Counted from the stretch's first letter, positions 7,368 through 16,100 are shown. The stretch is DNA of 18,905 nt from Planctomycetota bacterium (GCA_024277835.1 JAJRUK010000306.1:1-18905), one strand, 5' to 3'. The notes: generated by a model from the sequence alone, not told the origin. Program-made: numbers and translations.

Positions 7368-10300
7368 TCTCGACCCGCAGTCATCCACTGATCATGCGCC
7401 GCGTCCTCAACAAGCTCTCGCACCGGATAAGCGCCACCAAATCGCAACCAGCGGATCACACGACGCGCATCGTTGGTAATCAGAAAAAGCGAAGGAACCA
7501 CAAAAAGAGTGAGAACCGTGGCCGCAAGTAGACCAAATGTCAGAGAAACCGCCATCGGCTTCACCGACTGCGCCTGACTACTCTGTTCCAAAAGAATCGG
7601 AGCAAGCCCCACGATCGTCGTTATGGACGTCAGCACCACCGCACGAAACCGCCGCTCGCCCGCCTCAAAAACAGACTCGATCACGCTCTTCCCTTCGCGA
7701 ATCCCGCGGTTCATCACATCAACAAGCACCAGCGAATCGTTCACAACCACGCCCGAAAGCGCAACCAACCCGAACATGCTCATCAGTGTCAGGTCCATTC
7801 CAAGAACTGTATGACCGAGCACGGCCCCAACAAACCCGAGTGGAACCGCCATGAGAATCACGATCGGCTGAATGTACGATCGAAGCATCCCCGCAAGGAT
7901 CGTGTAGATCACCAGAAGCGCCATCTTGAAACCCGCCGCGAGACTGTCCATCGACTCCGCCATCCGCTCACGATCGCCGCCGAACTGCCACGTCATTTCA
8001 TTGTAATCAGCCACAACCTCATCCAGAAAACCCGCCTCAAGTGTCTGCATGATCTGCTCCGCGTTGGCGACGCGATCATCGACATCGGCCAGCACACGGA
8101 CGCGACGCTGATACGCCTGGTGCATAATCATCGCAAGACCGCGACCCCACTCAAGCTCCACAACCTCAAAGAACGGAACCTGCGCCCCTTGCGCCGTCGT
8201 AATCCGCATATTCTCCAGATCAAGAATCGAACGCCGCTCGTCCTCCGGATAGCGAACCCGAACCGTAACTTCCTCACGACCGCGACGAAGCTTCACGGCC
8301 TCACCACCAAAAAAACCGTGACGCAACTGCTTCGCGACATCGTCAAGCGTAAGACCCAGCGTGCGCGCCGAAGGCTTGAGCGTCACGCGAAGCTCACGTC
8401 GTCCTGGAATCAAATCATCCCCGACATCCGTGGCACCCTCGAACTCACGCAGCTTATCCTGAATACGAACCGAGGCGGAGGCCATGTCGTCGAGATCGTG
8501 CCCCAACAACCTGATCTCGATCGGACGATCCGTCGGACCGAGCTGCACCCGCGCGATGCGAAACTCGACCGCATCGTACACCTTCCCGATATGAAACCGC
8601 CACCGATCCATGATCTCTTCATCGTCAAGATCGCGCCTTTCAGCGGGCATCAACTCGATCCGCGTCTCGCACAGGTTGTTCCCGCGAATCGGAAGAAACT
8701 CGGCAAATTCGCCCATGATCGTATAGACTTGCTGAACAAGCGGCCCCTCCGCCGCAGGAACAAGCTCCGGGTCATTATTGAGACGCTGAGCACCGTCTTC
8801 GAGCTGTCGACACACCTTCGCCGTCACTCGCGCCGGCGTCCCCTCGGGCATTCGAACCCGCGCCCGCACGATGTTCGCGTTTTCCTTTGGAAACAAAACC
8901 GTCGGCGTTCGCCCCCCGAGCACGAGTCCCGCGCTAATCAGAAGGAGCATGACGGCAATACAGACCGTTGCATACCGCCCACGAAGCGACGCCCGATACG
9001 CCGGGCGATACCACTTCTCAATCAATCCGCTGATCGCACCATCCATCCACACGCGCATCCGCGTTGGTTTTCGCTCCACCTCTTTCACGCCGGGCGGGGT
9101 GCGATGACAAAGGTGCGACGGCAACACGCCGAAAGCCTCAATGGCCGACGCACAAATCGCACCGATCACCACGACCGGAAGAATGTAGATAAACCGCCCC
9201 ATCACGCCGCTGATATACAGCAGCGGAACGAAGGTCACGATCGTCGTCACCGACGCACCCAGCACCGGTAACGCGACTTCCGAAGTGCCATTGATCGACG
9301 CAAGAACCGGCTCTTCCCCCGCACGGCGACGTGCGAAGATGCTGTCGGCAATCACAATCGCGTCATCGACGATGATCCCCGACACGATAAAAAGTGCAAA
9401 CAAACTGATCATGTTCAGCGTCGACCCGCTGAGGTACATGATGATGAGTGCCCCCGCGAACGAGACCGGAATACCCACCGAAACCCAAAGCGCCACGCGA
9501 AGTTCGAGAAAAAGCGCAAGCGTTAGGAAAACCAGCAGCACCCCGGCGATACCGTTCGACAAAAGCATCGCAATGCGATCATCGATGTCACGCGAACCGT
9601 CCGCCCACACCGACATCTTGAGCGCGTCTGGCAAACCCACCTGTCGAGACGCGACGTACGATTGTACAATCGCTGCGATGATCTTGGCGTCTTCCTCGGC
9701 TGTCTTGAAGACCTGAACAACCACCGCCGGAAGACCGTTGAACCGACCCCGAACAACCGCCTCCTCAAACCCCTCCCGTACCGTCGCAATCTCGCCAAGA
9801 CGAACGACCGTGTTGCCCCGCTCCAGAATGACAAGCCCCTCGTAATCCGATGCATAATAGCGCTGACCCTTCACACGCAGTGTCAATTCTTCATCGGCGG
9901 TTCGAATCAATCCCGCGGGAAGGTCCAAGCTGCTCTGCGCCACGACCGCCATCACCTGCTCAAGCGAAAGGTGATACGCATCCAGCGCCTTGTCCGAAAC
10001 CTCGATAATAATCTCGTCGCCGCGAACGCCTGAAAGCGAAACCTGCGAGATAGCGGCGTTGGAGGTCAGGTCATCCCGCACCTCGCGAGCAACCGCCTTG
10101 AGCGTTCGCTCCGGAAGATCGCCGTAGATCGTAACGTTGATCACGTCGCCACGAAGGAACGTCTCTCGAACGATCGGACGCTTCGCCTCGGCAGGAAAAT
10201 CGGTGATCTGATCGACGCGATCCTTGATCTCCTTCATCACCGCGGCGGGATCGCTTACCTCGCCGCTCAGCGCAACAAAAACCGTCCCATAGTTCGGGTT

Positions 10301-10564
10301 CGCCGAAGACGAAATCTCGCGCATCCCGCGCAATCCTTGAAGGGCCTCCTCGATCGGCGTGCAAATCGAGCGCTCAACGTCGTCCGGACTCGCGCCCGGA
10401 TACGCGACCTCAACAGCGATATGATCAAGCTCGAATTCGGGGTAGGCTTCGCGAACCATCCGCCGCGCGGAAAAAAAACCGCCCGCCAGAATGCAAACCA
10501 TCAGCAGGTTGACCAGGACAGGATTGCGAACGCCCCCCGCGATCAAGCCGCGGAGAAGTCCCAT
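7364..10564 (-). CDS. RND efflux transporter permease subunit (AcrB/AcrD/AcrF family)
   Basis: Inner-membrane proton-driven pump of 1066 residues, a full-length HAE-type RND permease. The first membrane helix starts at about residue 12 (RNPVLVNLLMVCILAGG), followed by the pore domain with YPEFELDHIAVEVAYPGASPDDVE. The TM4 motif GIIVDDAIVI carries the two acidic residues (Asp400, Asp401) that relay protons. The TM10 region reads VVVNDSLVLVD (939-949), the form seen in many RND permeases outside the AcrB branch, in place of the Lys-containing AcrB sequence. The second half repeats the fold, and the end is cytoplasmic. The substrate (drug, metal or lipid) cannot be told from sequence alone, though the conserved acid pair suits the drug/lipid type. 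The ATG at 10564 lies 1 base after the membrane fusion protein stop, and its TGA overlaps the TolC-like start, so all three are made together. Confidence 0.96.
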   Translation of the reverse strand: MGLLRGLIAGGVRNPVLVNLLMVCILAGGFFSARRMVREAYPEFELDHIAVEVAYPGASPDDVERSICTPIEEALQGLRGMREISSSANPNYGTVFVALSGEVSDPAAVMKEIKDRVDQITDFPAEAKRPIVRETFLRGDVINVTIYGDLPERTLKAVAREVRDDLTSNAAISQVSLSGVRGDEIIIEVSDKALDAYHLSLEQVMAVVAQSSLDLPAGLIRTADEELTLRVKGQRYYASDYEGLVILERGNTVVRLGEIATVREGFEEAVVRGRFNGLPAVVVQVFKTAEEDAKIIAAIVQSYVASRQVGLPDALKMSVWADGSRDIDDRIAMLLSNGIAGVLLVFLTLALFLELRVALWVSVGIPVSFAGALIIMYLSGSTLNMISLFALFIVSGIIVDDAIVIADSIFARRRAGEEPVLASINGTSEVALPVLGASVTTIVTFVPLLYISGVMGRFIYILPVVVIGAICASAIEAFGVLPSHLCHRTPPGVKEVERKPTRMRVWMDGAISGLIEKWYRPAYRASLRGRYATVCIAVMLLLISAGLVLGGRTPTVLFPKENANIVRARVRMPEGTPARVTAKVCRQLEDGAQRLNNDPELVPAAEGPLVQQVYTIMGEFAEFLPIRGNNLCETRIELMPAERRDLDDEEIMDRWRFHIGKVYDAVEFRIARVQLGPTDRPIEIRLLGHDLDDMASASVRIQDKLREFEGATDVGDDLIPGRRELRVTLKPSARTLGLTLDDVAKQLRHGFFGGEAVKLRRGREEVTVRVRYPEDERRSILDLENMRITTAQGAQVPFFEVVELEWGRGLAMIMHQAYQRRVRVLADVDDRVANAEQIMQTLEAGFLDEVVADYNEMTWQFGGDRERMAESMDSLAAGFKMALLVIYTILAGMLRSYIQPIVILMAVPLGFVGAVLGHTVLGMDLTLMSMFGLVALSGVVVNDSLVLVDVMNRGIREGKSVIESVFEAGERRFRAVVLTSITTIVGLAPILLEQSSQAQSVKPMAVSLTFGLLAATVLTLFVVPSLFLITNDARRVIRWLRFGGAYPVRELVEDAAHDQWMTAGRE

Positions 10565-10565
10565 A

Positions 10566-12065
10566 CTACGAGCCTCCGTGGATCGAGGCGCTTCCCAGGA
10601 GAACGACCGGCGATGAAACCATCACCTCAGCCAAAGAAGAATTGGAATCAGAAGAAACAGGTAAACCAGAAGCAACCGCCCGCGCGCCGCGAAGACGAAC
10701 ACGCATACCAACGACGGGCTTACTCAAACGCGAAACGACGACACGCTCATTCGCCCCAAGCTCGCACAGCGCCCCACCAGAACGACCCGCGTAATCCACC
10801 AGAACACGATCCCCGATCGAACGCAGGACAGGAATCTCCCGACGACCCAAACGACCCACCGCCGCATCCTTCGAATCCGCGTCTGGCTCGAAAACGTAAA
10901 CCCATCGCCCGTCGTAAACGGCATGACGCGGCACAAGCAGCGCCTCGTTTAGCTTTTTCGCCGGAAGCTCCGCCTAACAGAACATTCCGATCGAAAGCGC
11001 CTGACCAGAAACGCCCCCGCCGCCAAGACGCGCGATCATGTTCGCATTGCGAACCTCAACCACCATCCGAGCCGTACGAGTCGCCTCATCCACGCGTTCA
11101 AAGCGGGCCACGCGACCCTCCCACAAGAATTCCTGACCGTGCAACGACCAACGGACCGTCACGACCGGACTCAGCGTTGAATCAAGGTTCTCCAGCGCCT
11201 CAGGACGAATCGAATCAGCAAGCCACTTCAACTCCCGAGGATCAATACCGACCGAAATCTCAAACGCCTCCATATCCGTCAGCGTCGCGATCGAAAAATA
11301 GGCTGTGACGACCTCACTCTCGTACGCTGTGACCGCATCCACCCGTGCATCAAACGGACAAAGAATCCGGGTATGATCGAGATCGTGCTCGTAACGGGTC
11401 AACTGCGCCTTGGCAGAATCGAGCTTCGCCGCGGTTTCCGCCGCAAGATGGGGGATCATCGCGCGGCGATTCGTTAGCTCAACGACAATGTCCTTTTGCC
11501 GCAAATACTTCTGGAACGACATGTCAACGTCGCGCTGAGTACCAACGTTCTCCTTGTCGTAGAGATTCTTCGATGTATCGTAATCCTTCTTCTCGATCGC
11601 CAGCATCTGCTCGGCGTTGGCGATCCGAGCGTCCAGATTCTCCGCGTCCTGCTCGTGACTTTCCAACGCAACCTCAAGCGCCGTCACCTCCGCCTTCGCC
11701 TGACGAACGCGCGCGTCGTACACGGTCCGATCAATCTCAAAAAGAACCGCGCCCTTGGGAATCATTTTTCCCGGCGCAAGATCCTTGTGAACTTTCATCA
11801 GGCGACCCGTCACCTGCGGAATCAAGTCAACCTGTTTCTTCGCACGCACCGTCCCGTGACCGACAACGGGCATCGACGTTGTCGAAGGATAGATCGCAAC
11901 GGCTGCCACATCGTGCGCACGATCAAAACGGTTCAAACGAGGGGGAACAGGCTTGGTCCAGATCAGACCAGCGCAAACCACCGCCCCGACTGTCAGCGAA
12001 CCGACCGCAAGACCAAGGTTCACCTTCCGCCGAAGCGCTTCAAGTTTTTCCAAACTGCGTTCCAA
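10566..12065 (-). CDS. RND efflux periplasmic adaptor (HlyD/AcrA-type membrane fusion protein) with one in-frame amber codon
   Basis: Periplasmic adaptor that joins the RND permease to the outer-membrane channel. It has an N-terminal charged segment and membrane anchor (LGLAVGSLTVGAVVCAGLIW), a first half-lipoyl part (VDLIPQVTGRLMKVHK), a long coiled-coil hairpin from KAEVTALEVALES to AKLDSAKAQLTRYEHD, the second half-lipoyl part (DHTRILCPFDARVDAV), and a beta-barrel domain. A TAG at 10974-10976 follows LSIGMFC after 363 codons, but the frame continues AELPAKKLNEALLVPRHAV and 135 codons in all to a second TAG at 10566, giving the family's membrane-proximal domain. Without readthrough the protein loses that domain. 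The start is uncertain. TTG at 12065 is preferred because AGGAAAGG lies five bases upstream; an ATG at 12266 adds 67 residues of unlike composition and has no ribosome binding site. Confidence 0.88.
10974..10976 (-). other. In-frame amber (TAG) codon inside the membrane fusion protein gene
   Basis: Reads CTA on the plus strand. It falls in a beta-strand stretch that in relatives reads like GMFVRAEIPG, so the position is expected to hold an ordinary residue. Downstream codons 10973-10569 stay in the same frame and match the family. A GTG at 10934-10932 could restart translation of a separate 122-residue piece, but it has no evident ribosome binding site. Confidence 0.88.
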
Positions 12066-12202
12066 TCGAGCCTTTCCTCGTGCATGCAACCGCGACCGCG
12101 TCGCGATCGTGATCCATACACTTCTACTAGCAACAACCGCGCCGAATATCGGGCGTCTGAGCCGCGCGCCGAAGAGCGCACTCCGCCCAAAAGCAAAGCG
12201 CG

Positions 12203-12362
12203 GTATGTTCCGGTAAAAAGCCCCGATGTCAATGCATATTCCCCGGCAAAATACCTGAAACTGCATTGAAAAACAGCGAAACCAGCGCCCAACTATCCAT
12301 GATATCGGACAAACCGCCCATTTTAGCTAAACCCGTATATCACAGCTTCAAATTAACGTAAA
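12203..12362 (-). promoter_or_regulatory. Candidate promoter region for the RND efflux operon
   Basis: Two minus-strand candidates are seen. One is TTTACG (12362-12357), 17 bases, TATACG (12339-12334), with 4 of 6 matches in each box. The other has a perfect -35 TTGACA (12232-12227) but only a weak -10 (CATACC or AACATA) 17-19 bases later. The second would put the transcript start near 12200, after the ATG at 12266, and so favours the TTG start at 12065. The gap to the divergent desaturase promoter (about 12293-12449) is AT-rich compared with the rest of the window and could hold operators, but no repeated operator-like motif was seen. Confidence 0.35.
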
Positions 12363-12449
12363 AGTGTATTTATTCGAGAATGAAGCGTGTCTCGCCCCGA
12401 CAGGCGGAAAGAAATATGGCAGATCGCCATTCATGTCCCCCTATTGCCA

Positions 12450-12478
12450 TTGGTGCTTCAAGGCCGACCTCATATAAT
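12450..12478 (+). promoter_or_regulatory. Sigma70-type promoter for the desaturase-glycosyltransferase pair
   Basis: A perfect -10 box TATAAT (12473-12478) with TTGGTG (12450-12455) 17 bases upstream. The predicted transcript start is near 12485, leaving a leader of about 77 bases before the GTG at 12562. This makes the TTG at 12487 unlikely as a start codon, since it would be at or next to the transcript start. Confidence 0.6.
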
Positions 12479-12561
12479 GCCCGACCTTGCAGTCGCGGGC
12501 CGACTTCGTCGCGTTAGCTTGGTGCCCCACACGAACGAACTCACAACGCAGCGAGAGCACA

Positions 12562-13629
12562 GTGACCACAGCCACAAAGCAAGAAACTTCGCTACGCAAA
12601 CCCCGCGCGACCGTCCGGCGAGCGCGCCGTGCGACCGACAGATTCGAGCGCATCAAGAAGTGGGACACAAGCGACGACCAAACCGCTCCCTCTGGCAGCA
12701 CGGCCGACTGGATGCGATCGCTCCCGACCCAAACGCGCATCGACTTGGCGAAGCTGCATCAACTCAACCCAGCCAAGAACGTTGTCATTCTCGTTTACCC
12801 GGCGCTCTGGATTGGCACGGCGATCATTGTCACGATGTTCCCGAATCCGGTCCTGCGGTTCGCTGGCTATGCGATCATGGGCGTCGCGATCCACGCCATG
12901 GCAGTCCTTACGCATGAAGCCGCCCATTACAGCATGTTTCGACATAAATCGCTCGACCGCTGGGTCGGATTCTTCATGGGCGCACCGCTCACCGTCTCCG
13001 CGACCGCGTACCGCGTCCTGCACGCCTATCACCACAAGTACACGCGCGACGAGGGCGACCCGGATGAGTTCAACAACGCCACGAAGAACCGATTTCTTCT
13101 ATCGGTGCTCTTTTACTCGTGGCTTGTCGTAGGAACCCCTCTTTATCTAATTCACGTTTTCATCACCGCCATGGTTCGCGGATCATGGCGCGATCGTCTC
13201 GACGTCCTGACAGAATACGCGCTTCTCGCAGGAATTTTTGCCGGCGTATACGCGACCTTTAAGCACTACGGACGCACCGATATTCTCCTTCACACATGGG
13301 CTTACCCGATGATCATCGCCATGATCTTCGCGAACGTCCGAAGCTGGGCAGAGCACACGCAAACCATCCCGGGCGATCTTCTCACGCAAACGCGTACCGT
13401 CGTCAGCAATAGAGTGGTCTCGTTCCTCATGTGCAACCTCAACTACCATCTCGAGCACCACCTTTGCCCGTCGATCCCGTGGTACAACCTCCCCGCGATG
13501 CACAAACTCATGCAGGACGAATACAGGCGTCGAAACTCCTTCATTTACACGTCGTACCTGCGATTCCTCTTTGACGCCTTCCGAAACGGCGTCCACGGAA
13601 TCAGTGCGATGAAAATGCCAAGTATGTAA
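12562..13629 (+). CDS. Membrane fatty acid desaturase-like di-iron protein
   Basis: Integral membrane di-iron enzyme that introduces a double bond or hydroxyl group into a lipid chain. The 355-residue product has the three histidine boxes of the family: HEAAH (118-122), HAYHH (154-158) and HLEHH (296-300), plus H265 in RSWAEHT, with the typical HLEHHLCPSIPWYNLP ending. Two hydrophobic segments lie before box 1 (about residues 73-116) and more between boxes 2 and 3. The N-terminal 40 residues are basic and likely cytoplasmic. GTG at 12562 is chosen as start because the TTG at 12487 lies too near the predicted transcript start; a weak GCGAGAG precedes the GTG. Exact substrate (acyl lipid, sterol or carotenoid) is uncertain, but the HEAAH/HLEHH pattern fits acyl-lipid desaturases best. 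The glycosyltransferase gene follows 46 bases later and is probably co-transcribed. Confidence 0.92.
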   Translation: MTTATKQETSLRKPRATVRRARRATDRFERIKKWDTSDDQTAPSGSTADWMRSLPTQTRIDLAKLHQLNPAKNVVILVYPALWIGTAIIVTMFPNPVLRFAGYAIMGVAIHAMAVLTHEAAHYSMFRHKSLDRWVGFFMGAPLTVSATAYRVLHAYHHKYTRDEGDPDEFNNATKNRFLLSVLFYSWLVVGTPLYLIHVFITAMVRGSWRDRLDVLTEYALLAGIFAGVYATFKHYGRTDILLHTWAYPMIIAMIFANVRSWAEHTQTIPGDLLTQTRTVVSNRVVSFLMCNLNYHLEHHLCPSIPWYNLPAMHKLMQDEYRRRNSFIYTSYLRFLFDAFRNGVHGISAMKMPSM

Positions 13630-13675
13630 CCGCAACAATGGACGCGGCGACGCACAAGAGAGACAAGCGAAAGAC

Positions 13676-14719
13676 ATGGCCAAGATACTCTACGCAGCAG
13701 CAGGTGACGGATACGGGCACGCGGTCCGCGCTCACGCTGTAGGTCAGGGGCTGCTCGAAAGGGGTCATGACGTACAGTTCATCTCGTGCCACAAGACCGT
13801 CGATTACCTCAAGCCCCATTTCCCGGAGAGAATCCACAACGTCTTCGGTCTTCTGATGGTGTGCGACGAGGGTCGAACCGCCCCGATCCAAACAGCGCTC
13901 TCGAACATCCGACGCGCCGCGACTGACCTCGCTCCGTCCAACCGGGCGGTCAAGACGCTACTGAAGACCTACAAGCCCGACCTGGTCATTTCCGACTTTG
14001 AACCGTTTACCGCGATGTGGGCACGGCGTTACGGCATCCCCTACATCAGCCTCGACAACCAGCACCTGCTTACGCACTGTCGCCTCGACCGACCTGGGGG
14101 ATTCTGGGCGGACCTTCTCAGCGCCTACATGATTATCCGACTCTACTACGGCGGCGCGAAACGATACCTCATTACGAGCTTCATTGACGCCCCCATTCGC
14201 TATCAACCCACGACGCTGATAGGCCCCATCCTTCGATCGAAGGTCTATGAGAAACAACAACGCGACGGTGACTACCTCCTCGCTTACAAGAGCGGCGGCG
14301 ACCACCGCGCGATGCGTGAACAGCTTGAGCGCTTCGACAGGCTTCCCATCCGTGCCTACGGGTTTGATCAACCGAGTCATGGCGGCAACGTCACGTACAA
14401 GAGTTTTAACGAGGCGGGTTTTCTCGATGACCTGGCTGGGTGTGCGGGCGTTGTGGCATCCGCCGGACATAGCTTGGTCTCTGAGTGCTTGCACTTTGAA
14501 AAACCGATGTTACTCGTCCCGATCGAAAAGCAGTACGAGCAAAGAATCAACGCCCATCATGTTCAGGAAATCGGTGTCGGCGTCACGCACAACCGACTCC
14601 GCACGGGCGAAATGGAAGACTTCGTCGATCGCCTCCCGACCTTCCGGGAAAAACTGGCCAAACGCCCGAAGTCATCCAGGCACACCGTCCTCGATGCCAT
14701 CGAACTGGAAATACCTTAG
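13676..14719 (+). CDS. MJ1255-like glycosyltransferase (GT28/MurG fold)
   Basis: Predicted nucleotide-sugar-dependent glycosyltransferase of the MJ1255/VC2487 group, 347 residues, the usual length. The N-terminal Rossmann half opens with KILYAAAGDGYGHAVRAHAV (GYGHAVRA at 12-19), and residues 102-111 read DLVISDFEPF. The C-terminal half has VVASAGHSLVSECLHFEKPM (AGHSLVSE at 263-270) and the sugar-nucleotide site VPIEKQYEQRINA. No signal peptide is present; the enzyme probably acts at the inner face of the membrane on a lipid acceptor. Sugar and acceptor are unknown. It follows the desaturase by 46 bases and probably shares its promoter, which suggests joint work on glycolipids. The ATG at 13676 has only a weak purine-rich leader. 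It ends in TAG at 14717-14719, directly before a large inverted repeat. Confidence 0.88.
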   Translation: MAKILYAAAGDGYGHAVRAHAVGQGLLERGHDVQFISCHKTVDYLKPHFPERIHNVFGLLMVCDEGRTAPIQTALSNIRRAATDLAPSNRAVKTLLKTYKPDLVISDFEPFTAMWARRYGIPYISLDNQHLLTHCRLDRPGGFWADLLSAYMIIRLYYGGAKRYLITSFIDAPIRYQPTTLIGPILRSKVYEKQQRDGDYLLAYKSGGDHRAMREQLERFDRLPIRAYGFDQPSHGGNVTYKSFNEAGFLDDLAGCAGVVASAGHSLVSECLHFEKPMLLVPIEKQYEQRINAHHVQEIGVGVTHNRLRTGEMEDFVDRLPTFREKLAKRPKSSRHTVLDAIELEIP

Positions 14720-14720
14720 C

Positions 14721-14834
14721 AGCCCGTTGAAAAACGAAGTTTTTCTGTGTGGTACCGGTTTGTAATCGGCGCAAGACTCTGAAACAGGACATATCGCACC
14801 GGTTACAAACCGGTGCCACACTTTTTCAACAGCT
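14721..14834. repeat. Imperfect long inverted repeat (REP/MITE-like element)
   Basis: Inner arms GTGTGGTACCGGTTTGTAAT (14747-14766, plus one C) and its counterpart at 14801-14821 match at 19 of 21 bases, with a 33-base middle. Outer arms GTTGAAAAA (14726-14734) and TTTTTCAAC (14822-14830) extend the symmetry, and the left arm holds an extra small hairpin AAAAAC-GAA-GTTTTT (14730-14744). The whole palindrome starts 1 base after the glycosyltransferase stop and lies upstream of the protease gene. No transposase is present. It could be a REP/BIME-type unit or the remains of a miniature mobile element, and would fold into a strong hairpin that may also end the glycosyltransferase transcript. Confidence 0.75.
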
Positions 14835-14894
14835 TGGCAGGATGCGTGCTGAACCGCTCCCCGATCACGATCCGGCCAAGGAAACCCGAGCGGG

Positions 14895-16100
14895 ATGAGA
14901 ACTATGCATACGGCTCGCCGAACAACCGCACTTGCCGTCATCGTGTTCGCGTGCTTTGCGCTAGCGAACCTGACAGGCTGCGCCTCATTCAACACTATCC
15001 GCAAACAGCCAGACCGCCTCGTCATCCCATCGGGCGATGCGTCGCTCCCCATCGACTGGTGGTGCGACTTTCCGATGGTCCAGGTATTCGTTGACGAGCG
15101 CGGTCCGTTCAACTTTCTTCTGGATACGGGGGCGAGTATCACCATCGCCACACCCCGCGTTGCTGCACTCCTCCCAGATCAGACCTACGAGGTCCACCAG
15201 CACGCGCGAGGATCAAGTGGAACCAGAATGTCAATCAAGAACGCGCTTTCCATACGCGACCTCAGAGCTGGTTCCGTTCACTTTCACGAGTTCGATGCGC
15301 TCATCATGGACCTCGCCAACGTTTCCGATGCCTTTGGCACAACCATCGACGGCATCCTTGGCTGCCCGCTTTTTGAAGATGCACTTCTACGCATCGACTT
15401 TCCCAGCCGAGAAGTCCGAGTCCAACTCGGTACACTGAAAGGACGTAAACGCGCGGACCTGTTCCGTTTCTCCGGAAAGAAACGCCCCGTTGTCGGCGTC
15501 ACGATCGGATCGAAGACATATCCGGTCCTCGTCGATACTGGAAGTGGTGACGGGCTGTCGCTAAAAGAAAGCGTATTCCACGAGCAGAAGTACCAGAATG
15601 ATCCTGTTCTTGCCTCCATCTCGGTTGGCATCGGTGGCAAACCTCGCACCCTCCACGAGGCTCGACTGAGCGGCACCGCCACCATCGGCCCACACGTTCT
15701 CGATCAACCGATCATACGATCTGCAGGAAATTCTTCGCTTCTGGGCGTGAAGATTCTACGCCACTTCGTCATTACGTACGATCGCAAGAACGACCTGATC
15801 CAGCTCGAACGCGAGGAGGAGACGCCGCTCACGTCGCTGCCATCAAGATCCACGGGCATCGGCCTTCGCCGGGGAACCTCCGCCTGGTCGATCTGGAAAA
15901 TCCTCCCCTTCGCGAGCGAGCAAGCACAAGAGTTGCGCCCCGGAGACATCGTCACCGAAATCGCAAATAGATCCGTTGAAGACTTCGACTGCGAGTCCTT
16001 CAGTCAGCTACTCAACACAAGCAACGAGATCACAATCGAAATCGAAAGGAACGCCGAAAGGCAAACACTGACGCTCCCGGTCATCGAAATCGTCCCCTGA
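14895..16100 (+). CDS. Two-lobed aspartic protease-like lipoprotein with C-terminal PDZ-like region
   Basis: 401-residue predicted lipoprotein: signal peptide TTALAVIVFACFALANLTGC with lipobox LTGC and Cys29. Lobe 1 carries FNFLLDTGAS (DTG at 77-79) with its partner DGILG at 152-156. Lobe 2 carries YPVLVDTGSG (DTG at 214-216) with SSLLGVKIL further on. Each DTG is preceded by a beta hairpin, as in retropepsin-like enzymes. Residues from about 320 onward (RPGDIVTEIANRSVEDFD and following) resemble a PDZ domain that would bind peptide ends. The two DTG motifs in one chain suggest a pepsin-like pseudo-dimer; activity is likely but not shown. It probably acts in the periplasm or at the outer membrane. 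ATG 14895 is preferred, but the ATG at 14904 is also possible. Its stop faces the minus-strand gene. Confidence 0.88.
   Translation: MRTMHTARRTTALAVIVFACFALANLTGCASFNTIRKQPDRLVIPSGDASLPIDWWCDFPMVQVFVDERGPFNFLLDTGASITIATPRVAALLPDQTYEVHQHARGSSGTRMSIKNALSIRDLRAGSVHFHEFDALIMDLANVSDAFGTTIDGILGCPLFEDALLRIDFPSREVRVQLGTLKGRKRADLFRFSGKKRPVVGVTIGSKTYPVLVDTGSGDGLSLKESVFHEQKYQNDPVLASISVGIGGKPRTLHEARLSGTATIGPHVLDQPIIRSAGNSSLLGVKILRHFVITYDRKNDLIQLEREEETPLTSLPSRSTGIGLRRGTSAWSIWKILPFASEQAQELRPGDIVTEIANRSVEDFDCESFSQLLNTSNEITIEIERNAERQTLTLPVIEIVP

Noticed and set aside
7811..9271. Plus-strand open frame of 486 codons inside the RND permease gene
   Set aside because: Composition is His/Arg/Pro-rich without any motif, typical of a shadow frame in a GC-rich gene.
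10566..10934. Separate 122-residue gene downstream of the adaptor
   Set aside because: It is the C-terminal domain of the adaptor in the same frame after TAG, and no ribosome binding site precedes its GTG.
10960..10990. Frameshift as cause of the split adaptor gene
   Set aside because: Both parts are in the same frame; only a single stop codon separates them.
434..12065. Genome-wide reassignment of TAG to an amino acid
   Set aside because: TAG ends five genes in the window, with a terminator, a neighbouring start codon or a repeat right behind most of them.
12066..12266. 67-residue N-terminal extension of the adaptor from ATG 12266
   Set aside because: There is no ribosome binding site and the composition is unlike an adaptor; a candidate promoter lies inside it. 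Not fully excluded.
12487..13629. TTG at 12487 as start of the desaturase
   Set aside because: It lies 9 bases after the TATAAT box, so it is at or next to the predicted transcript start; GTG 12562 fits better.
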